Positions 7,281 to 12,953 of a stretch of 12,953 bases of DNA are shown one piece after another. Positions within the stretch are counted from its first letter, which is position 1; every line of letters begins with the position of its first letter. The stretch comes from an uncultured bacterium (lineage in GTDB: Bacteria > Cyanobacteriota > Vampirovibrionia > Gastranaerophilales > Gastranaerophilaceae), in the NCBI GenBank assembly GCA_900550295.1, contig URRM01000046.1:1-12953 (forward strand), in the 5' to 3' direction. The notes below the pieces were generated by a model, which saw only the letters and a list, made by a program, of their open reading frames with translations, had not been told where the DNA came from and searched no databases. A program made the position numbers and the translations under genes.

Positions 7281-7427
7281 TTCGGTAGGGCGCCGTGTGA
7301 ACGTAAGTGAACCCAGCCCGTCTGAGCAAATAACCTTTTTGAGCGCAAATTTGAGCAAAGCGAAAATTTAAAGCGAAATACTAAGGTTATGCGAATCCGA
7401 ATAATTCTGGGACATTCCGGTAGAGCG
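7281..7427. repeat. GC-rich, repeat-bounded spacer between nrdD and nrdG
   Basis: This stretch is flanked by imperfect direct repeats: TTCGGTAGGGCG (7281-7292) and TTCCGGTAGAGCG (7415-7427). Inside are GTGAAC direct repeats ten bases apart (7297-7302, 7307-7312) and an 8-bp inverted repeat ATAACCTT (7330-7337) / AAGGTTAT (7383-7390). The first 45 bases are far more GC-rich than the neighbourhood and include GGGCGCCG. No open reading frame is credible. It resembles an interspersed intergenic repeat or processed RNA element, but I cannot test copy number. Confidence 0.4.
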
Positions 7428-7456
7428 TAACAAAAACAAAACGCAAGTAAAATTTA

Positions 7457-7485
7457 ATGGGTTTTGATTATTAATCAAAACCCAT
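7457..7485. repeat. Perfect 29-nt palindrome upstream of nrdG
   Basis: Two 14-bp arms, ATGGGTTTTGATTA (7457-7470) and its exact complement (7472-7485), surround a single T. In RNA this gives a hairpin of about 13 bp. No T-tract follows, so it is a poor intrinsic terminator. It overlaps a possible nrdG promoter (TTGATT at 7464, TTATAA at 7488) and ends 33 bp before the nrdG start, so an operator, attenuator or mRNA-stabilising hairpin are all possible. Confidence 0.65.
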
Positions 7486-7518
7486 AATTATAAAAAGATA
7501 GGATTTGGAAAGAGATTA

Positions 7519-8007
7519 ATGAATTACCACAACATTACAAAAGAAGATATGCTAAATGGTGACGGATTGAGAACAGTGCTTTGGGTTGCAGGTTGCAATC
7601 ACAAATGCAAAGGATGTCAAAATCCGATAACTTGGGATGAAAAGGGTGGTTTACCTTTTGACCAAGAGGCTGAAGACGAATTGTTTGAAGCATTGAAAGT
7701 TCCAAGCATTTCAGGCATAACTTTTAGTGGCGGTGATCCGTTGTTTCCAAACAATCGCTCAGAAGTTTTCAGATTAATCAAAAAAATAAAAGAAGAATTA
7801 CCGGAAAAGACAATTTGGCTTTATACAGGCTATTCTTGGGAACAAATTTGTGATTTAGACGGCATAAAAGATATTGATGTATTGATTGACGGTGAATTTG
7901 TTCAAAAATTGAATGACAATAATCTTCATTGGATAGGAAGTTCAAACCAAAGAGTCATTGACGTTAAAAATTCAACTCGTGATAACGTAAAATTACACGA
8001 AAGCTAA
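7519..8007 (+). CDS. nrdG: Anaerobic ribonucleotide reductase activase (radical SAM)
   Basis: NrdG generates the glycyl radical on NrdD by reductive cleavage of S-adenosylmethionine. The 162-residue length matches the family. The radical-SAM cysteines Cys26, Cys30 and Cys33 sit in GCNHKCKGCQNP, which would ligate a [4Fe-4S] cluster, and the SAM-binding GGDP follows at about 72-75 within FSGGDPLF. GGAAAGAG lies just upstream of the ATG. It is almost certainly the partner of the nrdD product, though the hairpin-bearing spacer may let the two genes be expressed at different levels or from a second promoter. Confidence 0.96.
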   Translation: MNYHNITKEDMLNGDGLRTVLWVAGCNHKCKGCQNPITWDEKGGLPFDQEAEDELFEALKVPSISGITFSGGDPLFPNNRSEVFRLIKKIKEELPEKTIWLYTGYSWEQICDLDGIKDIDVLIDGEFVQKLNDNNLHWIGSSNQRVIDVKNSTRDNVKLHES

Positions 8008-8064
8008 ATATTAAAGAATAATAAAAAACGACACACAACTGAAAAATTAGATGTCGCTTGACTT

Positions 8065-8121
8065 CGTAAATAAGATACGACAACTGCAACTGCAATTGTC
8101 ATTTACCATATCTTATTTATG
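8065..8121. repeat. Nested inverted repeat between nrdG and the YczE-like gene
   Basis: The outer arms 8065-8077 and 8109-8121 pair over 13 positions (12 Watson-Crick and one G-U; core AAATAAGATA/TATCTTATTT). Inside, GACAA (8079-8083) pairs TTGTC (8096-8100) around a loop with ACTGCA twice in tandem. It is not followed by a T-tract. It could be a small structured RNA, an operator, or an mRNA 3'-end structure for nrdG. Confidence 0.5.
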
Positions 8122-8176
8122 GCATAAACTTTTGTTTAGAATATTCCCTTAAAAACTATTGTTTTTATTTTTTTTT

Positions 8177-8184
8177 GCTATAAT
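8177..8184 (+). promoter_or_regulatory. Promoter of the YczE-SMR gene pair
   Basis: TATAAT (8179-8184) is preceded by TGC, giving the same extended -10 as upstream of nrdD. A weak TTGTTT at 8159 is only 14 bp away. The predicted start near 8191 leaves a leader of about 28 nt and excludes an ATG at 8159. Confidence 0.65.
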
Positions 8185-8218
8185 AAAGTCTATATTTTAT
8201 TATATTTATAGGAATTTT

Positions 8219-8872
8219 ATGGAAAAGTTACAAGGCGCAAAGAAATACACTTTAAAGACAATCCTATTCATAATAGGGATGTTTGTTAGTTGTTATGGCA
8301 TTGCTGTTACAACAAGAGGCGACTTGGGAACATCTCCAATTTCTTCACCAGCTTACGTTGCATCTCTTGTAAATATAAAAATTACATTTGGAATGGCGAC
8401 ATTTGTGTTAAACGCACTTTTCTTAGCAGGACAAATTTGTATTTTAAGAAAGAAATTTCCACCGGTACAATTAGTACAATTACCTATTGCCTTTTTAACA
8501 GGTGTTTTTATGGATTTGAGTATGTATTTAACCGGTATGTTACATTCAGGCGCATACTGGTGGAATATGACTCTTGTACTTGGGGGTTCTTTAATTTTAG
8601 GTTTAGGACTTGCAATAACAATTTATGCTAATTTAACATATATGCCGGGTGATGGCTTGGTGAAAGTTATATTCGAAACAACAGGTTGGAATTTTGGTAA
8701 AATCAAAGTTTCATTCGATTCAACATTGGTACTTATAGCTTTGGCTATAAGCGTTGTAGGCGTACATTCAGTTGTAGGCTTACGTGAAGGTACTTTAGTT
8801 TCTGCATTAACAGTTGGCTTTTTTGCTGATATGTTCTTGCGAATCATGCAATACAAGAAAGAGGATTCTTAG
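8219..8872 (+). CDS. YczE/YitT-like integral membrane protein
   Basis: This is a 217-residue polytopic membrane protein with about five or six hydrophobic segments (near 13-30, 55-76, 87-107, 117-137, 168-187 and 190-210). It resembles the YczE/YyaS group, with the GDLGTSP turn at 34-40 after helix 1 and the PGDGLVK turn at 143-149. Function in this group is not established. The ATG at 8219, with AGGA just ahead, is preferred to one 60 bp upstream because the promoter lies between them. The stop is only 2 nt before the SMR gene, so the two are translated from one message and may act together. Confidence 0.8.
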   Translation: MEKLQGAKKYTLKTILFIIGMFVSCYGIAVTTRGDLGTSPISSPAYVASLVNIKITFGMATFVLNALFLAGQICILRKKFPPVQLVQLPIAFLTGVFMDLSMYLTGMLHSGAYWWNMTLVLGGSLILGLGLAITIYANLTYMPGDGLVKVIFETTGWNFGKIKVSFDSTLVLIALAISVVGVHSVVGLREGTLVSALTVGFFADMFLRIMQYKKEDS

Positions 8873-8874
8873 CA

Positions 8875-9189
8875 ATGCGACCATACCTATTTTTGTTAGT
8901 TACAATCGTTTTTGACATACTTGGAACAACTTGTTTGAAGTTATCCCACGGGTTTACGATATTATTACCAACGATAGGTGTGATTATATTTGATGTATTG
9001 CTTTATACTTCTTTTGGACAAGTGTTGAAATATTTTGACATGAGTACGGCTTATGCCCTATGGAATGCCCTTGGAATAGGTTTAATCGCTATTGTAGGCT
9101 TGTTCTTATTCCACGAACCATTTAACGCCGTAAAAGTTATTTCGTTAATCTTGATTACTATCGGTTGTGTCGGCTTGCAATTGGCTTAG
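8875..9189 (+). CDS. Small multidrug resistance (SMR) transporter, EmrE-like
   Basis: This four-helix inner-membrane antiporter of 104 residues aligns with EmrE without gaps through its first half: GTT at 17-19, K-S-GF at 22-27, Tyr60 and Trp63 in AYALW. SMR proteins exchange cationic drugs, polyamines or guanidinium for protons as antiparallel dimers. The universally important Glu14 is replaced here by Asp14, and EmrE Tyr40 by Asp40, so coupling or substrate may differ. A Shine-Dalgarno (AAAGAGG) lies inside the end of the preceding membrane-protein gene, giving translational coupling. Its last 45 bp overlap the 3' end of the convergent membrane-protein gene. Confidence 0.85.
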   Translation: MRPYLFLLVTIVFDILGTTCLKLSHGFTILLPTIGVIIFDVLLYTSFGQVLKYFDMSTAYALWNALGIGLIAIVGLFLFHEPFNAVKVISLILITIGCVGLQLA

Positions 9190-10014
9190 TTCATCTTCTG
9201 TTTTAACTTCTTCATCATTTTGGGCAGATTTGTAAATGTCTGCTAAAAGAGTGTAAATTAAAGACAAAAAGATGTAATGAATACAAGCTACAATCACTGT
9301 TACTGTAACCGATAGGAGTATTAAAACGGTTCCCATAACAGCCAAAAGGCTTTGTGGAAGGATTGCCTGCGCAACATATAAAACTCCATAATTTAGCGCA
9401 ATATTAATTGCAAAGACAAAAGTTATCAAGACTAAAAACATTAATCCGCAAACAATCAGTGTTAATACGGTGTCTTTAAATTTTTTGAAAAAAGGTTTGA
9501 ATATTCCAAACCAATTGAAGGTGTCTTTGATTGAATATTCATCTGCAAATTTAATGTTCATAAATAGGAATAATAATGAACAAAATAGTGCTAAAATAGC
9601 GGTTACGCAAAACATTACAGGGTTTGTCAATAGAGTTTTAATGTTATTAAATCCTTCTACAGGAAATTTTATTAAAAGTGCTGTTGCAACAAATATTCCT
9701 GAAATGATGATTCCTGCAATAATTGTGTTTGTAATAAGCGCAATAAATAATTTCATACCGGTTTGAGCTGATGCACCAAAGGTATTTTCATCATTAGAAT
9801 CCTTTATTCTGGAGTGAACAAAGTTAATTACATAACCTAACGGGATGTATAAAATTACTGATGCAATTGTGTAAATTTCCCATCTGAAGGGCAAATTATT
9901 TGCGTTTGAAACAATTCCTCCAAAACTTGATAATAGTGCAAAAAATACTAAATATTTACAATAATTTTCTTGCTTAAATATATCTTTTAATGTTTGTTTT
10001 ATTTGAAGTTTCAT
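9145..10014 (-). CDS. Six-helix membrane protein of unknown function
   Basis: I do not recognise this 289-residue protein securely. Hydrophobic segments are visible at about 21-37, 48-66, 88-115, 131-153, 181-205 and 223-255, and residues 261-289 form an acidic hydrophilic tail. The layout faintly recalls DUF4013-type proteins; that is a guess. Its ATG overlaps the sdaAA stop by one base (TAATG), so it is the third gene of the serine dehydratase operon and is translationally coupled. Position suggests a role linked to serine uptake or just shared expression, but it lacks the look of a known serine permease. The 3' end overlaps the SMR gene by 45 bp on the opposite strand. Confidence 0.75.
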   Translation of the reverse strand: MKLQIKQTLKDIFKQENYCKYLVFFALLSSFGGIVSNANNLPFRWEIYTIASVILYIPLGYVINFVHSRIKDSNDENTFGASAQTGMKLFIALITNTIIAGIIISGIFVATALLIKFPVEGFNNIKTLLTNPVMFCVTAILALFCSLLFLFMNIKFADEYSIKDTFNWFGIFKPFFKKFKDTVLTLIVCGLMFLVLITFVFAINIALNYGVLYVAQAILPQSLLAVMGTVLILLSVTVTVIVACIHYIFLSLIYTLLADIYKSAQNDEEVKTEDELSQLQADTTDSNQD

Positions 10015-10907
10015 TATTTCACCCCGTATTTTTCTTTTAATTCATTTTCAATTTTGATGGCTGTTTTTGTTTTTGCAAGACCTGCTTGTGAGCTTTCTTT
10101 CAATGTTGGTGACATCAGTTCTCCAATTTGCATCATCGCATCAACAACTTCATCAACCGGAATTTTGCTTTTTATTCCTGAAATTGCAAGTTCGTATCCT
10201 GTAACAGCATTAATAGCTAAGAACGGATTACGTTTTACACAAGGAATTTCTACCAAACCCGCAACCGGATCGCAAGTTAATCCCAAAATGTTTTTCAAAG
10301 TTAATGCAATTGAGTTCATGATTTGGTTCACAGTACCTCCAAACATTTGGGTTAAAGCTCCCGCACTCATTGCTGATGCAACACCACATTCTGCCTGACA
10401 ACCTGCAACAGCACCTGCAAGAGCAACTTTATAAGAAATAATTGTTGCAATAGCTCCGGCTGTAATTAGCGCATTGATTTGAACATCTTCGTCTAACTCA
10501 TATTCTTCTGAAATTGCAACCAAAACAGATGGTACAATTCCGCAAGAGCCTGCTGTCGGACAAGCTACAATTTTGCCCATACGCAAGTTTTCTTCAATCG
10601 TTGCAAGTGCATAAGTTGTAATTTTTTCGTAAGTTCTTCCAAATATAGCAGGACGTTTTTTGTATCGTTCAGAAAGTTGTACACAATCATCACCGCATTG
10701 CTTGCTTATTGATTTTTCACGTGTGTTAGAACCTTTTTTTATAGCTTCTTTCATTGCATCCAAAGATTTTTTAACCTTCGCACGAACCTCTTCCACAGAA
10801 ATTTCTGACAAACGAGCTTCTCTTTCTTGAAAAACCTCGTAAATAGCCTTGTGTTGTTGTGAACAAGCCAGTTCTAAATCTTTAAATGTCCTAATATCCT
10901 TAATCAT
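10014..10907 (-). CDS. sdaAA: L-serine dehydratase, iron-sulphur, alpha subunit
   Basis: This is the catalytic subunit of the two-subunit [4Fe-4S] L-serine dehydratase, which converts serine to pyruvate and ammonia. Length 297 is typical of the alpha chain. The motif ACPTAGSCGIVP (115-126) marks the active-site region. Cluster cysteines can be assigned as Cys170, Cys212 and Cys223; their spacing of 42 and 11 equals that reported for the Legionella enzyme. The cluster is oxygen-labile, in keeping with an anaerobic lifestyle. It starts 2 nt after sdaAB and its stop overlaps the start of the next membrane-protein gene. Confidence 0.96.
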   Translation of the reverse strand: MIKDIRTFKDLELACSQQHKAIYEVFQEREARLSEISVEEVRAKVKKSLDAMKEAIKKGSNTREKSISKQCGDDCVQLSERYKKRPAIFGRTYEKITTYALATIEENLRMGKIVACPTAGSCGIVPSVLVAISEEYELDEDVQINALITAGAIATIISYKVALAGAVAGCQAECGVASAMSAGALTQMFGGTVNQIMNSIALTLKNILGLTCDPVAGLVEIPCVKRNPFLAINAVTGYELAISGIKSKIPVDEVVDAMMQIGELMSPTLKESSQAGLAKTKTAIKIENELKEKYGVK

Positions 10908-10909
10908 TT

Positions 10910-11581
10910 TTAATTATCCAATTTTGCTATACGTCTTACAAAATAAATATCCGGTATATGTTTAATTTTTTCAATTACACTGTAATCTAATTCACCGTCT
11001 AAACAAATGCACATTGAGGCATCTTCACCTTTTGCGCTACGTTCACAAATAAGTGATGCAATATTTATCTGATGAGTTTGGATTATACCGGTAACTTTTG
11101 AAATCATACCGGCCATATCTTTGTAACTAAGAATTAGAGAATTGTAATCACCTGCAAGATTTACGGAAAAGTCATTAATCTTTGTAATTCTAACGTTTCC
11201 TGCACCAACAGAATCTCCTGAAATGTGCATATCTTGTTTTGTGTCTTCAAACCAAAAATCAACAGAATTTGGATGACGGTTAAAGTCTTCTCTATATTCA
11301 AATTCGTATTCGATTTCTTTTGCTTCCGGTAAATCAAAAACATTTTTTATTCTAACATCATCAACTCTAAACCCTAAAACACCTGCAAGCAAACCTTTAT
11401 CGGTACCATGTCCAAAGCCTGTTTTAGCATATGAATTGTACAATGTAAAGGTAACTTTTTTAATCGGGTTGTCATAAATATTTTTTGCAAGCAAACCTAA
11501 TCTGACAGCTCCTGCAGTGTGAGAGCTGGATGGTCCAATCATAATAGGTGCTATGGCGTCAAATAAAGAACTTTGTTTCAT
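10910..11581 (-). CDS. sdaAB: L-serine dehydratase, iron-sulphur, beta subunit
   Basis: The beta subunit, 223 residues, carries the conserved GPSSSHTAG motif (16-24) near the N-terminus and a C-terminal ACT domain (about 147-220), a regulatory fold that commonly binds amino acids. It pairs with the alpha chain encoded 2 nt downstream. Upstream, overlapping TATAAT hexamers (11593-11598 and 11588-11593 on the minus strand) end only 11 and 6 nt before the ATG, and there is no Shine-Dalgarno, so the mRNA is probably leaderless or nearly so. It is divergent from the PHP phosphoesterase gene across 90 bp. Confidence 0.95.
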   Translation of the reverse strand: MKQSSLFDAIAPIMIGPSSSHTAGAVRLGLLAKNIYDNPIKKVTFTLYNSYAKTGFGHGTDKGLLAGVLGFRVDDVRIKNVFDLPEAKEIEYEFEYREDFNRHPNSVDFWFEDTKQDMHISGDSVGAGNVRITKINDFSVNLAGDYNSLILSYKDMAGMISKVTGIIQTHQINIASLICERSAKGEDASMCICLDGELDYSVIEKIKHIPDIYFVRRIAKLDN

Positions 11582-11671
11582 ACGATTATTATATTATAAA
11601 TTTCAAATAAGGGCAGTTGTTTAACATAAGTTGAAAAACTTATTATAACGATTTTATGTTAGAATAAAAGT
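11582..11671. promoter_or_regulatory. Divergent promoter region, sdaAB / PHP gene
   Basis: On plus, TGTTAGAAT (11657-11665) is an extended -10 ending 6 nt before the PHP-gene ATG. On minus, two overlapping TATAAT hexamers at 11588-11598 lie just before sdaAB. Between them, ATAAGTT/AACTTAT (11626-11632/11637-11643) forms a perfect 7-bp hairpin with a GAAA loop, nested in TAACATA/TATGTTA (11622-11628/11655-11661). These repeats may be an operator serving both genes. Confidence 0.55.
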
Positions 11672-12526
11672 ATGAAAATAGCAGATTTACACGTGCACAG
11701 TAACAATTCAGACGGTAGCGACAGCGTTGAAAATTTAGTAAACGAATTACAAAAGAACAAGGTTGAGATTTTTGCGCTAACTGACCATGATACAATTGCC
11801 GGATGTGTTGAAATTACAAAATATATTCCTCAAAATATAAAATTTATTCCAAGTATTGAACTTACTTGCCAAACAGACGATATAAAATGTCATATTCTTG
11901 GTTTTAACTGTAATCCTAAAGATGAAAAACTTAATTCTCTTATTCAAAAAGGGAAAGAACTTCGTCGAAAAAAACTTGAAACCAGACTTGATTACATGAA
12001 AAATGTTCTAAAAATTGATTTAACTCAAGAAGAACTTAATTGGCTTTATTCTCGCCAAAGTGTTGTAAAAACTCACCTTGCAAATCTGCTAGTTAAAAGA
12101 AATATGGCTAAAACTAACGTTGAGGCAATGCAGAAATATTTAGACGGAATTAAAACAGGAAATACACGTTTTACTATTGAAGAGGCAATAGATGCAATAG
12201 TTACATCAGGTGGAACTCCTGTTTGGGCACACCCTCTTGGTGGTGAAGGTGAAGAACATATAGAGCATGAAAAGTTTTTACCTCGCTTAGAAAAAATGAT
12301 TTCATACGGTATCAAAGGGCTTGAATGTTATTACTCTAGATACACTTTAGACGAAGCAAAATTTCTAATTAATTGCGCTAACAAAAATAATTTATTAATT
12401 TCGGGCGGAAGTGATTATCACGGGACAAATAAAGAAAATATTCAACTTGCAAAACTTAACATCAACAATACTCTAATAGATGCCAAAAATTTGACTGTTT
12501 TAAAATATTTAGGATTGGTTTTGTAA
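11672..12526 (+). CDS. PHP-domain phosphoesterase, YciV/RNase AM-like
   Basis: This 284-residue metal-dependent phosphoesterase of the PHP family has apparently complete metal-binding motifs: DLHVH (His7, His9) and Asp14, LTDHD (His39), Glu63 in SIEL, His74, His135, His187 in AHP, and Asp248/His250 in GSDYH. An inserted helical region at about 85-170 interrupts the barrel, as in the YciV group, whose characterised members remove nucleotides from short RNAs, 5' ends or 3',5'-bisphosphate nucleotides. The precise substrate here is not readable. No Shine-Dalgarno is seen; the -10 element sits 6 nt upstream of the ATG, consistent with a leaderless message. A small hypothetical gene follows after 97 bp with its own strong ribosome site. 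Confidence 0.88.
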   Translation: MKIADLHVHSNNSDGSDSVENLVNELQKNKVEIFALTDHDTIAGCVEITKYIPQNIKFIPSIELTCQTDDIKCHILGFNCNPKDEKLNSLIQKGKELRRKKLETRLDYMKNVLKIDLTQEELNWLYSRQSVVKTHLANLLVKRNMAKTNVEAMQKYLDGIKTGNTRFTIEEAIDAIVTSGGTPVWAHPLGGEGEEHIEHEKFLPRLEKMISYGIKGLECYYSRYTLDEAKFLINCANKNNLLISGGSDYHGTNKENIQLAKLNINNTLIDAKNLTVLKYLGLVL

Positions 12527-12528
12527 CA

Positions 12529-12553
12529 AGATTTTAATATTATCAGAAAATCT
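12529..12553 (+). repeat. Weak stem-loop after the PHP gene
   Basis: AGATTTT (12529-12535) pairs AAAATCT (12547-12553) around an 11-nt loop, 2 nt after the stop. No T-tract follows, so termination is doubtful; it may only mark the 3' end. Confidence 0.3.
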
Positions 12554-12623
12554 CTAAAGAAATTTCAAAATATAACCGAAAAAATATACGTAAGCAAAAG
12601 TGTATTTTCTTAAGGAGTAGACT

Positions 12624-12932
12624 ATGGATTTTAACTCTAATGATTTTTTAGGATTAACAACCAAACAAACTGCTCAATTGCAAAAAATGATTCAGTCCGG
12701 TGAGGCTGGAACCATAGTCAAAAAAGGTGCAAACGGCGCTCCTGTTGTAGATTTTTCAAGCGGAACATTAAAAGAAACCGAGGGTAAAAAATTCGATTCA
12801 AATAGTTTTGATTTCTTTGCAGAAAAAGAAATTGTACTAAAAGATGAAAAAGATAATTCTATTGCCGATTTGGCATCAAAATTCTTTGGAATGTTTAAAT
12901 CGTCTTCTGAAGAAACTGAAAAAATTGGATAA
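12624..12932 (+). CDS. Small acidic hypothetical protein
   Basis: This 102-residue protein is unrecognised. It is soluble, rich in Lys, Glu, Asp and Ser, and lacks a signal peptide, membrane helix or cysteine. It opens with a Phe/Asn-rich segment (MDFNSNDFLGL) and ends with a possible amphipathic helix at about 81-91 (ADLASKFFGMF). Support for a real gene comes from a canonical AAGGAG (12612-12617) six bases before the ATG and from a terminator-like GCGCCG element beginning 8 nt after the stop. Codon use resembles its neighbours. No function can be assigned. Confidence 0.7.
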   Translation: MDFNSNDFLGLTTKQTAQLQKMIQSGEAGTIVKKGANGAPVVDFSSGTLKETEGKKFDSNSFDFFAEKEIVLKDEKDNSIADLASKFFGMFKSSSEETEKIG

Positions 12933-12940
12933 ACAATACA

Positions 12941-12953
12941 GCGCCGAAGGCAA
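12941..12953 (+). terminator. Possible terminator start, cut by right edge
   Basis: GCGCCGAAGGC begins 8 nt after the small gene's stop. TAAACAATA, two bases, then GCGCCG (12930-12946) matches the ferritin 3' end at 28-12 on the minus strand in 15 of 17 positions. The second arm would lie outside the window, so the call rests on that similarity. Confidence 0.35.

Noticed and set aside
8159..8218. Upstream ATG extending the YczE-like protein by 20 residues
   Set aside because: The extended -10 promoter at 8177-8184 lies inside this extension, and AGGA supports the ATG at 8219.
9994..10398. Plus-strand open frame of 134 codons antisense to sdaAA
   Set aside because: It lies opposite a certain gene with conserved motifs, with no ribosome site or recognisable domain.
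1..12953. tRNA, rRNA, CRISPR array, insertion sequence or prophage
   Set aside because: No cloverleaf with TTCRA arm, no regularly spaced repeats, no transposase or phage genes; the lone tyrosine recombinase looks like housekeeping Xer.

Overview
The window looks like chromosome from an AT-rich, anaerobic, probably gut-dwelling bacterium. The signs are a class III (oxygen-sensitive) ribonucleotide reductase, an oxygen-labile [4Fe-4S] serine dehydratase, a PerR/ferritin oxidative-stress pair and a secreted TPR protein. The gene styles suggest a non-photosynthetic cyanobacterial relative (Gastranaerophilales/Melainabacteria), but this is an inference from protein appearance; an AT-rich Firmicute-like lineage is not excluded.

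Layout. 1-1022, minus strand: a perR-ferritin operon behind a TTGACA/AATAAT promoter whose start region carries a Fur/PerR-type operator; a probable terminator is cut by the left edge. 1166-3654, minus strand: a secreted TPR protein overlapping ysxC/engB, a ribosome-assembly GTPase. 3686-4662: a 23-bp inverted repeat carries a -10 element on each strand and separates the TPR gene from a Xer-type tyrosine recombinase. 4830-8007: the anaerobic ribonucleotide reductase genes nrdD and nrdG. nrdD has an extended -10 promoter and a leader of about 170 nt that can fold into a closed multi-stem domain followed by a hairpin burying the Shine-Dalgarno. An unusual 245-bp repeat-rich spacer lies between nrdD and nrdG. 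8065-9189: a nested inverted repeat, then a YczE-like membrane protein gene coupled to an EmrE-like SMR transporter gene. 9145-11581, minus strand: sdaAB, sdaAA and a six-helix membrane protein packed as one operon whose last gene overlaps the SMR gene tail to tail. 11672-12932: a PHP-family phosphoesterase gene, divergent from sdaAB, and a small acidic hypothetical protein.

How it fits together. NrdG activates NrdD to make deoxynucleotides without oxygen, SdaA degrades serine to pyruvate and ammonia, and PerR with ferritin handles peroxide and iron. The rest is housekeeping (YsxC, Xer) or transport and envelope.

The best candidate for something undescribed is the structured nrdD leader (about 4849-5017). 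It matches no riboswitch class I can recall cleanly, it faintly resembles a cobalamin core without the B12 box, and it ends in mutually exclusive hairpins that would hide or expose the ribosome binding site. No tRNA, rRNA, CRISPR array or insertion sequence was seen.
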